Of a DNA stretch of 64,000 bases, positions 1 to 7,658 are shown piece by piece. This stretch comes from Amaricoccus solimangrovi. GTDB lineage: Bacteria; Pseudomonadota; Alphaproteobacteria; Rhodobacterales; Rhodobacteraceae. The translations under genes and the position numbers were made by a program. The notes beneath the pieces were generated by a model, which saw only the letters and a program-made list of their open reading frames with translations, had not been told where the DNA came from and did no database searches. Positions within the stretch are counted from its first letter, which is position 1. Every line of letters starts with the position of its first letter. The stretch is taken from assembly GCF_006385685.1 (NCBI RefSeq), contig NZ_VFRP01000007.1, positions 124,001 to 188,000 on the forward strand, in the 5' to 3' direction.

Positions 1-457
1 AGCCCCCGTCCGAGAGCGGAACCTTCCGCGCATAGACGCGGAAGGCCGCGAGCGCCTCGTCGACCTCCGCCCGCGTGCCCCCCGCGCCGGTGACGCCCGG
101 GCTCCACGAGAGGTAGTCGCGAAGCCCGTCGACCGAATCGCGCTCCGGATCGACCGTCACGAACCAGAAGCGCAAGTCGCGCGCCTCCGCCCCCAGTTCC
201 TCCCGCCAGGTTCCGATCTCGCCCAGCGTCGTCGGGCAGATGTCGGGGCAATGGGTGAAGCCGAAGAAGACGGCGGAGGGATGCCCCTCGAGCGAGGCTT
301 CGGTGAAGGTGCTCCCGTCCGTCGCGGTCAGCGCGTAGCCGCCCCGGCCGGGCGCGCCCGCCTCGGGATCCGGTGCCCGGAGGAAGAGGACGGCGGCGGC
401 GACGGCCGCCAGCGCGGCGGCGGCGACGAGGATCCGTTCGAAGGCCCCGCGTCCCAT
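1..457 (-). CDS. SCO1/SenC family copper chaperone (3' end outside window)
   Basis: Membrane-anchored thioredoxin-fold protein of the SCO1/SenC family, which delivers copper to or reduces the CuA site of cytochrome c oxidase. Visible from the ATG at 457: an N-terminal hydrophobic anchor (residues about 7-23), then FFGFTHCPDICPTTLGEI, which carries the family CxxxC copper motif. After it come the WFVTVDPERDS segment and the start of the C-terminal region. The copper-binding His of the family would lie beyond the window edge, so the gene is partial. It starts 5 bp after the PCuAC stop codon and is surely co-transcribed with it. PCuAC and SCO proteins act together in CuA maturation, so the pairing supports both calls. 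Confidence 0.93.
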   Translation of the reverse strand, partial: MGRGAFERILVAAAALAAVAAAVLFLRAPDPEAGAPGRGGYALTATDGSTFTEASLEGHPSAVFFGFTHCPDICPTTLGEIGTWREELGAEARDLRFWFVTVDPERDSVDGLRDYLSWSPGVTGAGGTRAEVDEALAAFRVYARKVPLSDGG

Positions 458-462
458 CGGCG

Positions 463-978
463 CTACTCCCCCGCTCCGGGGAAGTCCTCCGCGTCGGGCG
501 CGAGAACGGCGAGCGGCACGGTGACCTCCCCCGCCCTCTCGAAGGTGAGCGTGACCTCGATCCGCGCGCCTTCGACCAGCGGCGCCTTCAGATCCATGAA
601 CATCACGTGATAGCCGCCGGGCCGGAGCGCGACCGTCGCGCCGGCCGGGATCGGCAGGCCCTGGGCGAGCTCGCGCATCCTCATCACGCCCTCGGCCATC
701 GCCATCTCGTGGAGCTGGGTGACGCCGGCCGCGGGCGAACGCGCGCCGACGAGCCTGTCGTCCCGCCCGGTGGCGTTGGTGATCACCATGAAGCCGCCCG
801 CGACAGGCGCGCCGGGCCGCGTCGCGCGGGTGAAGCCCCGGGCGACCGAGAGCGCCTCGGCCGGGGCGGTGGCGGTGGCAGCCGCGGCGCCATGGTCATG
901 GCCCTCATGCGCCCTCGCGCAGAGCGGCGAGGAGAGAACGAGGGCGGCGGCCATGCCGGCGCGAAGAAGGTTGGACAT
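463..978 (-). CDS. Periplasmic copper chaperone PCuA(C)
   Basis: 171-aa secreted copper chaperone (DUF461/PCuAC), which binds Cu(I) in the periplasm and passes it to cytochrome oxidase. The ATG at 978 has a GGGAG box and starts a signal peptide (MSNLLRAGMAAALVLSSPLC) followed by a His-rich mature N-terminus, HEGHDHG, a likely extra metal site. The family motif is present as LHEMAMAEGVMRM and later YHVMFMDL, giving the H-M...M...H-x-M ligand set. A longer open frame to 1077 exists but has no signal sequence at its start, so the inner ATG was chosen. It is the middle gene of a DUF2946-like/PCuAC/SCO1 operon. Confidence 0.93.
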   Translation of the reverse strand: MSNLLRAGMAAALVLSSPLCARAHEGHDHGAAAATATAPAEALSVARGFTRATRPGAPVAGGFMVITNATGRDDRLVGARSPAAGVTQLHEMAMAEGVMRMRELAQGLPIPAGATVALRPGGYHVMFMDLKAPLVEGARIEVTLTFERAGEVTVPLAVLAPDAEDFPGAGE

Positions 979-1122
979 GGGTTTCTCCCATTCGATGAAA
1001 TGTTCCGGGCCGTGAAAATGCCGGGAGCGGAGCGTGAGCGGAGCGCAGGCGCCCGCGCCTCGCTCCGGGCGAGACACGGCGACGGCGGCGCGCCGGGGCG
1101 CATCGCCCGGCGTGGAAACATC

Positions 1123-1476
1123 TCAGGCGGCGGGAGGCGCGCGGGGCGGCGGCCGGGCGGCGCGGGGGCGGCCGGCGGGAACGAGATCCCGGTCGGCGCG
1201 CGCGGCGGGGCCGGGGACGGGCGCCAGGACCGGCGCGGCCGCGATCCGCTGGGCCGTGTCGGCCGCGTGCGCCAGAACGCAGTGGTCGGAATGCTCGACC
1301 ACCGGGACCGCGTCGCCCTCCTCGTCGATCCGGATGGTCCGGAGCGCGTCGCCGGTGCAGATGACGATGGTCCGGACGCCCGGCGCGGCGAAGGCGAGCA
1401 CGGCCGACACCCTCGGCGCCAGCAGGCCGAGGATGGTCAGGACGATCAGCAGGGATCGGGCCAGACGCGCGGACAT
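1123..1476 (-). CDS. Small exported protein, DUF2946-like
   Basis: 117-aa protein with an N-terminal signal or membrane segment (LARSLLIVLTILGLLAPRVSA), a conserved-looking VRTIVICTGDALRTIRID stretch, and HSDHCVLAHAAD with Cys and His residues that could bind metal. The rest is a low-complexity Ala/Pro/Arg tail. This resembles the small DUF2946-type proteins often found at copper loci, and the gene lies upstream of and in line with PCuAC and SCO1. The 144-bp gap to PCuAC leaves room for a separate promoter. Family assignment is tentative; export and a copper link are inferred from the signal sequence and the neighbours. Confidence 0.6.
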   Translation of the reverse strand: MSARLARSLLIVLTILGLLAPRVSAVLAFAAPGVRTIVICTGDALRTIRIDEEGDAVPVVEHSDHCVLAHAADTAQRIAAAPVLAPVPGPAARADRDLVPAGRPRAARPPPRAPPAA

Positions 1477-1616
1477 GCGCCCTTATGGGCCAGGCGCGGG
1501 GCGGCGCCAACGGGTACCTGCGTGGCGGATGGGCGCGGCGCCCGGCGTTCACGAAGCCGCGCGCCCCTTCAAGCGCGGCCCCCGGCGCGGCAGAATGGCG
1601 GCGGGAGGATCCTGCC

Positions 1617-2342
1617 ATGATCGAGATACGAGACACCGGTGAAACCGGGCTGCTGGAAATCCGGATGAAGGCCCCGGTCACCGACGGGGATTACCGCGAG
1701 ACGCTGATCCCCGCCATCGACGCGGCCATCGCCGCGGGGGACCGGCTGCGCCTGCTCGCCGTCATCGAGGCCGGGCTTTCCGACTTCACCCTCGGCGCCG
1801 TGCTCCAGGACGCGCGCACGGGGATCAAGCACTGGCACGGTTTCGACCGCGTCGCGATCGTCTCCGACAATGCCTCGATCACCCGGACGGTCGGCGCCGT
1901 CTCGGTCTTCATGCCCTGCCCGGTGGCGACCTTCGCGACCGGCGCGACCGAGGAGGCCCGCCGCTGGCTGCGCGAGAGCCTCGGCAGCATCCAGCGCGAG
2001 GATCTCGGCGGCGGCGTGCTCTGGCTCCGCTTCCGCGGCAAGCTCGACGCCGCCGCCTACGAGAACGCCATCGGGGATCTGAACCGCTTCTTCGAGACGC
2101 ACGCGGCGCCCCGGCTCCTGATCGACCTGCGCGACTTCGACGGCTGGCAGGGGCTCGGCGCGCTGCGCGATCACTTCTTCCTCGTGCGCGGCCACGCGTC
2201 CCGGGTGCGCCGGGCCGCCGTGGTCGGCGATGCCGGATGGCAGGCGATGGCGGTGCAGATCGGCAAGCGCGCCTTCGGCCTCGACGCCCGGCATTTCGCC
2301 GCCGACGACTTCGACGCGGCGAAGGCCTGGCTCGTCGCCTGA
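1617..2342 (+). CDS. SpoIIAA-like protein with two tandem STAS-type halves
   Basis: 241-aa soluble protein. The ATG at 1617 follows a GGAGGAT ribosome site; an upstream in-frame start at 1485 would add 44 low-complexity residues and was rejected. Residues about 1-118 (IEIRDTGETGLLEIRMKAP, LLAVIEAGLSDFTLGAVLQD, FDRVAIVSDNASI) match the SpoIIAA-like/DUF3478 fold. Residues about 122-241 repeat the pattern (GVLWLRFRGKLDAAAYEN, APRLLIDLRDFDGWQGLGAL, RRAAVVGDAGWQ). Single-domain members are around 120 aa, so this is a duplication or fusion. Function is unknown; the fold is seen in lipid-binding and regulatory STAS proteins. It stands alone, convergent with the cytochrome gene. Confidence 0.75.
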   Translation: MIEIRDTGETGLLEIRMKAPVTDGDYRETLIPAIDAAIAAGDRLRLLAVIEAGLSDFTLGAVLQDARTGIKHWHGFDRVAIVSDNASITRTVGAVSVFMPCPVATFATGATEEARRWLRESLGSIQREDLGGGVLWLRFRGKLDAAAYENAIGDLNRFFETHAAPRLLIDLRDFDGWQGLGALRDHFFLVRGHASRVRRAAVVGDAGWQAMAVQIGKRAFGLDARHFAADDFDAAKAWLVA

Positions 2343-2349
2343 GCGCGGC

Positions 2350-2622
2350 TCACTCCCCGCCGAGGGAGAGGAGCCAGTCGATCAGCGCCGCGCGCTTCGC
2401 CGGATCGGGCGCCCGGTGGCGGGCGAGGAAGACGTCGAGCTCGGCCGCCCGCGCCGCCGCGCCTGGTTCGAGCCCGCGCAGCAGCGCGGCCGGATCGCGG
2501 TGGCAGCGGGCGCAGGCGGAGGACCAGATCGCCTGCCCCTCCGCCATCTCTTCCGCGAGGACGGGCGCCGCCGCCCCGAGGGCGGCGACGAACGCGGCGG
2601 CGCGGAGCGGCCGGATCCGCAT
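2350..2622 (-). CDS. Small exported monoheme cytochrome c
   Basis: 90-aa periplasmic class I-like cytochrome. A signal peptide covers residues 1-23 (cleavage near VLA-EE). The heme site CARCH is at residues 37-41. There is no Met after the heme motif, so the usual Met ligand is absent; the conserved-looking FLARH (His69) is a candidate distal ligand. It ends in an amphipathic helix (ALIDWLLSLGG). Its ATG overlaps the stop codon of the upstream gene (ATGA at 2621-2624 read on the minus strand), which indicates translational coupling. The electron-transfer partner is unknown. Confidence 0.82.
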   Translation of the reverse strand: MRIRPLRAAAFVAALGAAAPVLAEEMAEGQAIWSSACARCHRDPAALLRGLEPGAAARAAELDVFLARHRAPDPAKRAALIDWLLSLGGE

Positions 2623-3326
2623 CAGCCGAACTTCAGGAACAGCCGCGAATAGGCCGGTTTCAGCCCGGCGGCGGCGGCGCGGATCCGCTCGGGATCGCCG
2701 GAGCGCGCGGCCGCCAGCATGGCCTCGACCGAGGCGGTGAACCTGCCCGCCAGTTCCTCGTAGCCCGGCCCCCCGGGATGGGGCGCGCGCGTCACCTCCC
2801 CGGCGAGATAGGCGAGCACCGCCGCCTGCTCGCGGAGCGTCGCCACCTCCTCGGCGCCGAGCGTCCCGAGGTCACGCCCGAGGATGGTCTCCATCTCGGC
2901 GTGATAGGCGTTCATCCGGTCCGAAAAGCTCTGCGCGCCGTTGCGCCGGTCGAGCTCCCAGAAGAGATCGCGCACGCCCTCGAGGCTCTCGTGGGCTTCC
3001 GGCAGGCGCCCCTCCTCCGCCTCCCGCGTCGCAGTCGCGACCATGCCTTGCGCGCTCGCGAGCGTTCCGGACCAGGACGGATCCTCCGCGTAGCGCGGCG
3101 GCGGCGCCGCGCCGTAGGTCGCGGCCAGCGCCCCGAGCTGGCTGTCGAGCGCCTCGAGCGCGCCGCGCGCGCTCTCCGCCTTGCCGGCATTGGTCTCGAA
3201 GAGCGCGGACCGGTAGCTCGCGTACATGTCGGAAAAGGCAGTGTCGAATTCGCCGGCCTTCCCCGCCGGAACGCCGCCCGCCAGCGCGCCGAGCGCCAGT
3301 GCTCCGCCCAGTAGAATCGTCCTCAT
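2622..3326 (-). CDS. Exported all-helical protein of unknown function, coupled to cytochrome c
   Basis: 234-aa protein starting at the ATG at 3326 with a signal peptide (MRTILLGGALALGALAGGVPAGKA). The mature part looks alpha-helical: FDTAFSDMYASYRSALFETN, SARGALEALDSQLGAL, several Glu/Arg-rich amphipathic helices and a final LKPAYSRLFLKFG. It has no Cys, so no c-type heme, and I recognise no catalytic motif. Its stop overlaps the cytochrome start, so the two are made together; a partner or metal-binding role next to the cytochrome is inference only. The same frame stays open far upstream, but that part is antisense to ppsA and is not coding. Confidence 0.72.
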   Translation of the reverse strand: MRTILLGGALALGALAGGVPAGKAGEFDTAFSDMYASYRSALFETNAGKAESARGALEALDSQLGALAATYGAAPPPRYAEDPSWSGTLASAQGMVATATREAEEGRLPEAHESLEGVRDLFWELDRRNGAQSFSDRMNAYHAEMETILGRDLGTLGAEEVATLREQAAVLAYLAGEVTRAPHPGGPGYEELAGRFTASVEAMLAAARSGDPERIRAAAAGLKPAYSRLFLKFG

Positions 3327-3512
3327 CTCGCTCCGGATCCCCGCTTCTTCCTCGCCTGAGCATCGACGACGCCGGAGCGGCGGGCGTTGATCTGGAACAA
3401 GCCGGGCGAAATTCCCGCCCGCCCGCGTCGTCGCGGCTTGACGGAGGTCAAGGCGCGGGCCGCGCCCCGGATGGCACTCTCGGGGGCGCGGCCCTGACCG
3501 GAGGAGGATCCG

Positions 3513-5930
3513 ATGCCCGAAGAGATCCGAAGCATCATCTGGTTCGAGAACCTGTCGCGCGGCGACGTGGCCCTCGTGGGCGGCAAGAACGCCTCGCTCG
3601 GCGAACTGGTGCGCGCGCTGTCGTCCGAAGGCATCCGCGTGCCGCCGGGCTTCGCCACGACCGCCGACGCGTTCCGCGACTATCTCGCCGCCAATCGCCT
3701 GAACGAGACGATCGCGGCCACCCTCGCGCGGCTCGACGCCGGCAAGATCGCGCTGCGCGAGGCCGGGGCGGCGATCCGCGCGGCGATCATGGCGGGCGAC
3801 TGGCCCGAGCGGACCGCCGCCGCCATCGCCGCCGCCTATCGCGAACTCGCGGACCGGATCGGCGTCGCGGATCCCGCCGTCGCCGTCCGCTCCAGCGCCA
3901 CGGCGGAGGACCTGCCGGACGCGAGCTTCGCCGGGCAGCAGGAGACGCTCCTCAACGTCCGGGGCGAGCGGGCGCTGCTCAACGCCTGCCGGCGCTGCTA
4001 CGCCTCGCTCTTCACCGACCGCGCGATCACCTATCGCCGGCTGAAGGGGTTCGACCATTCCCAGGTCGCGCTCTCGGTCGGCGTGCAGCGGATGGCGCGT
4101 TCCGATCTCGGCGGCGCGGGGGTGATGTTCTCGATCGACACCGAGACCGGCTTCGACAAGGCGGTGCTGATCAACGCCGCCTGGGGGCTCGGCGAGAACG
4201 TCGTGCAGGGCGCGGTCAACCCGGACGAATACGAGGTCTTCAAGCCGCTGCTCTCCGATCCCGCCACGCGCCCGATCCTCGAGAAGCGCCTCGGCGCCAA
4301 GGAGCGCAAGATGATCTACGCCGGGGCCGACGGGGGGACGCGCAACGTGCCGACCTCGAAGGCCGAGCAGGCGGATTTCGTGCTCTCCGACGACGAGATC
4401 CTCGACCTCGCCCGCCAGGCGGTCGCGATCGAGCGCCACTACGGCCAGCCGATGGACATGGAATGGGCCAAGGACGGCGAGACGGGCGAGGTCTTCATCG
4501 TCCAGGCGCGGCCGGAGACGGTCGAGTCCCGCGCCGCCGCCGGGGCGTTCAAGTCCTACCGGATCCGCTCGGCGGGCCGGAAGCTCCTGACCGGGCTCAG
4601 CGTCGGGGAGGCGGTGGTGGCGGGCCGCGTCTGCCTGCTCGAGAGCGCGCGCGACATCGAGCGGTTCGTCGACGGCTCGGTGCTCGTCACCTCGACCACC
4701 GATCCCGACTGGGTGCCGGTGATGAAACGGGCCGCGGCGATCGTGACCGATCACGGCGGGCGCACCAGCCACGCCGCGATCGTCAGCCGCGAGCTCGGCC
4801 TTCCCGCCGTCGTCGGCACCGGCTCGGCCACGCGCCTCCTGCATGACGAGCAGGAGGTGACCGTCTCCTGCGCCGAGGGCGAGGAGGGCTTCGTCTACGA
4901 GGGCACGGCGGATTTCGAGGTCGAGGACATGGACCTCGGCGCCGTGCCCGAGACGCGCACCCGCGTCATGCTGAACCTCGCCAATCCGGCGGCTGCCTTC
5001 CGCTGGTGGCGGCTGCCCGCCGATGGCGTCGGCCTCGCGCGGATGGAATTCGTCGTCTCGAACGCGGTCCGCGCGCACCCCATGGCGCTCGCGCGCTTCG
5101 ACGCGTTGCGCGACGACGAGGCCCGGGCCGAGATCGAGGCGCTCACCCGGGGCTACGCCGACCGGCGCGACTATTTCGTCGAGACCCTCGCGCGCGGCCT
5201 CTCGCGGATCGCCGCCGTCTGCCATCCGCGGCCGGTCATCATCCGGATGAGCGATTTCAAGACCAACGAATACGCCGAGCTGCTCGGCGGCCGCCAGTTC
5301 GAGCCGCGCGAGGAGAACCCGATGATCGGCTTCCGCGGCGCGTCGCGCTACTATTCCGATGCCTATCGCGACGGTTTCGCGCTCGAATGCCGGGCGATCC
5401 GGCGGCTGCGCGAGGAGATGGGCTTCGCCAATGTGATCGTGATGATCCCGTTCTGCCGCTCGCCCGCCGAGGCCGACCGGGTGCTGGCGGTGATGGCCGA
5501 GAACGGGCTCGAGCGCGGCCGCGCGGGGCTCGAGGTCTATGTGATGTGCGAGATCCCGTCGAACGTGATCCTGGCCGAGGAATTCGCGAAGCGCTTCGAC
5601 GGGTTCTCGATCGGCTCGAACGACCTGACGCAGCTCACGCTCGGCGTCGACCGCGACTCGGGCCAGCTCGCGGCGCTCTTCGACGAGCGCGACCCGGCGG
5701 TGCTCTGGATGATCCGGAGCGTGATCGCGCGGGCGCACGCCGCCGGGAGCAAGGTCGGCTTCTGCGGCCAGGCCCCGAGCAACGATCCGGCCTTCGCCCG
5801 GCTGCTCGTGGAGGCGGGGATCGACTCGATCTCGGTCACGCCCGACAGCTTCCTCGCCGTGAAGCGCCATGTCGCCGAGGCCGAGGCGGCCGTTCCGGCG
5901 GCGCGGGTGCCCGAGACGCACGAGGCGTGA
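3513..5930 (+). CDS. ppsA: Phosphoenolpyruvate synthase
   Basis: 805-aa pyruvate, water dikinase: pyruvate + ATP + H2O to PEP + AMP + Pi, the gluconeogenic entry from pyruvate. The length fits the family. Order: N-terminal ATP-grasp nucleotide-binding domain (VALVGGKNASLGELVRAL; AVRSSATAEDLPDASFAGQQ), swivelling phosphohistidine domain with VTDHGGRTSHAAIVSREL (His420 by count), and C-terminal PEP/pyruvate TIM barrel with SNDLTQLTLGVDRD and GFCGQAPSN (catalytic Cys about 751). The ATG at 3513 follows GAGGAGGATCC, a strong ribosome site. It is monocistronic, with a hairpin just after the stop. Confidence 0.97.
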   Translation: MPEEIRSIIWFENLSRGDVALVGGKNASLGELVRALSSEGIRVPPGFATTADAFRDYLAANRLNETIAATLARLDAGKIALREAGAAIRAAIMAGDWPERTAAAIAAAYRELADRIGVADPAVAVRSSATAEDLPDASFAGQQETLLNVRGERALLNACRRCYASLFTDRAITYRRLKGFDHSQVALSVGVQRMARSDLGGAGVMFSIDTETGFDKAVLINAAWGLGENVVQGAVNPDEYEVFKPLLSDPATRPILEKRLGAKERKMIYAGADGGTRNVPTSKAEQADFVLSDDEILDLARQAVAIERHYGQPMDMEWAKDGETGEVFIVQARPETVESRAAAGAFKSYRIRSAGRKLLTGLSVGEAVVAGRVCLLESARDIERFVDGSVLVTSTTDPDWVPVMKRAAAIVTDHGGRTSHAAIVSRELGLPAVVGTGSATRLLHDEQEVTVSCAEGEEGFVYEGTADFEVEDMDLGAVPETRTRVMLNLANPAAAFRWWRLPADGVGLARMEFVVSNAVRAHPMALARFDALRDDEARAEIEALTRGYADRRDYFVETLARGLSRIAAVCHPRPVIIRMSDFKTNEYAELLGGRQFEPREENPMIGFRGASRYYSDAYRDGFALECRAIRRLREEMGFANVIVMIPFCRSPAEADRVLAVMAENGLERGRAGLEVYVMCEIPSNVILAEEFAKRFDGFSIGSNDLTQLTLGVDRDSGQLAALFDERDPAVLWMIRSVIARAHAAGSKVGFCGQAPSNDPAFARLLVEAGIDSISVTPDSFLAVKRHVAEAEAAVPAARVPETHEA

Positions 5931-5935
5931 GGCGG

Positions 5936-5955
5936 CCGGCCCCGGCGGGGGCCGG
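5936..5955. terminator. GC hairpin between convergent genes
   Basis: Perfect 8-bp inverted repeat (CCGGCCCC / GGGGCCGG) around a 4-nt loop, 6 bp after the ppsA stop and 9 bp before the stop of the converging TerB-N gene. There is no clear T-tract on either strand, so it may be a weak bidirectional terminator. Confidence 0.45.
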
Positions 5956-5963
5956 ATCGCCGG

Positions 5964-7490
5964 TCAGCCTCCGGCGCGGGCCTTGCGCGAGGCCTCGACC
6001 CGGCCGAGGAGTTCCTGCCAGTCGGGACCGGCGGCGCCGGGCCGCCGCCCCACATCGCGCGACCCGGCCTCGCGCGGCCCGGCCTCGCGCGACCCGACTT
6101 CGCGCGGCGGGCCGGCCCAGGGCGTCGCGGCGTTGCGGGGCACCGGCTCGGCCGTCGTCACGCCGGTGGAGAACGGGGCCGGAAGCGCCTCCGCGGGCTC
6201 GCCGGGCGGGGTCAGCCGGACGAGCGTGCTCGGCCCCGGCGGCCGGACCGCGGCGCGGGGATCGGGCGTCAGCGCGACGCCGAGGCGTTCCAGCGCCTCC
6301 GCGGCCTCGGAGAAGCGCGCCGGATCCGGCCGCCCGGCCGGCGCGCCGCCGAGCCGGAACAGGATGTCGCCGAGCAGCGCGTGCCCGCCCGCCGCCATCC
6401 GCGCGCGGGTCCAGGCGAGGAAGGTCTCCGCCTCGGGCGAGGGGTGGAAGGGGCGCAGGTCCGCCGGCAGGAAGGCGTGGGCCATCGCGGAGTCGCGCGC
6501 GCCGGGATTGGCCTCGAGAAACGCGTCGAACCGGTCGAGCGCCGCGGTCGCCGCCTCCACGAGCTCGTCCGCGATCGCGAGCGGTTCGCTGAGCGCCCCG
6601 ATGTCGGGGAGCGGCTCGCCGTAGGTGGAGAGGTCGAGCGGGCGCTCGAACGCGCCCGTGGCGGCGCGGTAGACCGGCGCGAGTTCCGCCCAGCGCAGCC
6701 TGACCCGGTAGCCCTCCGGAAACCGCCGCGCGAAGCGCAGCGCGAAGAGCGTGCCGAATTCCGCCGGATGGCGGAGGGCCGGCGGCCGGAGCGCGCCCCG
6801 CCCGGCGCAGGACCACCAGCCGAAGAGCCATTCATGCGTCAGGGTCATCCCCTGCATGATCATCGCGCCGACCGGCACCCGGAGCGCCAGCGGCAGGCCC
6901 CAGGGCCGCGCCCCGGCGGGGGGCGCGGCGAGGTCGGCGCGGCAGAGGATCACCCGGGCCGCGTCGATGAACCGCTCCAGCGCGTCGCGCAGCGCCGGCG
7001 CGGCGATGTCGAGCCCCCGGAGCCGGATCGCCTCGTCGAGGATCGCCTCCCGCTCGGCCGGCGCGGTCTCCGAGTCGAGGAAGAACCGCCGCTCGAGTCC
7101 CTGGAAATAGAGAAAGACGCATCCTTCCGCCGGATCCGCGCGCCCCGAGGCGAGCCAGCGCAGATAGGCGCCGCGCGCCCCGGGCGGGAGTTCCGCGTAG
7201 ACCGCGGCCCCGGGCGGGACCTCGCCGCCCTCCTCCGTCTCCGCGGGCAGGGCGGGATCGATCCAGGCGCCGCCGGCGGCGGTCTCCGCGCCGGGCGCGC
7301 CGAGGTAGATCATTCCCCCCACCGGCAGCCCCGCGACGAGCGCGGGCCGCTCCGCCGGAATCCAGCCCGCGAAACCCGGCGCGGGCGCCGCGGGCGCGGA
7401 CTCCTTCCCGGCCCCGGCGCCGCGCGTCAGGAAGTCATGCGCCCCCGCGAGTCCCTCGCGCAGCGCGGATGCGATCGAACGGGCGAACAT
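5964..7490 (-). CDS. TerB-N domain protein (stand-alone)
   Basis: 508-aa protein. Residues about 40-180 fit the TerB N-terminal domain (PF13208): LVAGLPVGGMIYLGAPG, IDPALPAE, YAELPPGARGAYLRWLASGR and FLYFQGLERRFFLD. In known proteins this domain is usually followed by TerB and TerB-C domains and is linked to tellurite or conflict-type stress systems. Here residues about 180-380 (PWGLPLALRVPVGAMIMQGM; ALRHPAEFGTLFALRFARRF) continue the family's central part, but no TerB or TerB-C domain is visible. The C-terminus is a Pro/Ala/Arg-rich linker with short repeats (REVG, REAG) ending in PDWQELLGRVEASRKA. No ATPase partner sits next to it. Role unknown. Confidence 0.7.
   Translation of the reverse strand: MFARSIASALREGLAGAHDFLTRGAGAGKESAPAAPAPGFAGWIPAERPALVAGLPVGGMIYLGAPGAETAAGGAWIDPALPAETEEGGEVPPGAAVYAELPPGARGAYLRWLASGRADPAEGCVFLYFQGLERRFFLDSETAPAEREAILDEAIRLRGLDIAAPALRDALERFIDAARVILCRADLAAPPAGARPWGLPLALRVPVGAMIMQGMTLTHEWLFGWWSCAGRGALRPPALRHPAEFGTLFALRFARRFPEGYRVRLRWAELAPVYRAATGAFERPLDLSTYGEPLPDIGALSEPLAIADELVEAATAALDRFDAFLEANPGARDSAMAHAFLPADLRPFHPSPEAETFLAWTRARMAAGGHALLGDILFRLGGAPAGRPDPARFSEAAEALERLGVALTPDPRAAVRPPGPSTLVRLTPPGEPAEALPAPFSTGVTTAEPVPRNAATPWAGPPREVGSREAGPREAGSRDVGRRPGAAGPDWQELLGRVEASRKARAGG
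6058..6102. repeat. Three 15-bp tandem units in the TerB-N gene
   Basis: Three consecutive 15-bp near-identical units of the form CGCG(A/G)CCCG(G/A)C(C/T)TCG, encoding the five-residue REVGS/REAGP/REAGS repeats in the linker of the TerB-N protein. They keep the reading frame. Confidence 0.75.
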
Positions 7491-7658
7491 CCCTACCCCC
7501 GGCGGATGGTCGGAGGGGAATTCGCGACGGCGACGGATCGAACAAAGACCAGAGCCAATTGAAGCAGCTCACCCCCATTTCCCCGCCGGGAGAATATCGG
7601 CCTCCCGGGGGAAAGCCAAGGAACCGCCGCGTGGCCCCGCGGGTTTCCGCCGATCGGC

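Noticed and set aside
3327-5921. Upstream extension of the exported helical protein frame
   Set aside because: It runs antisense through ppsA; the signal peptide starts at 3326.
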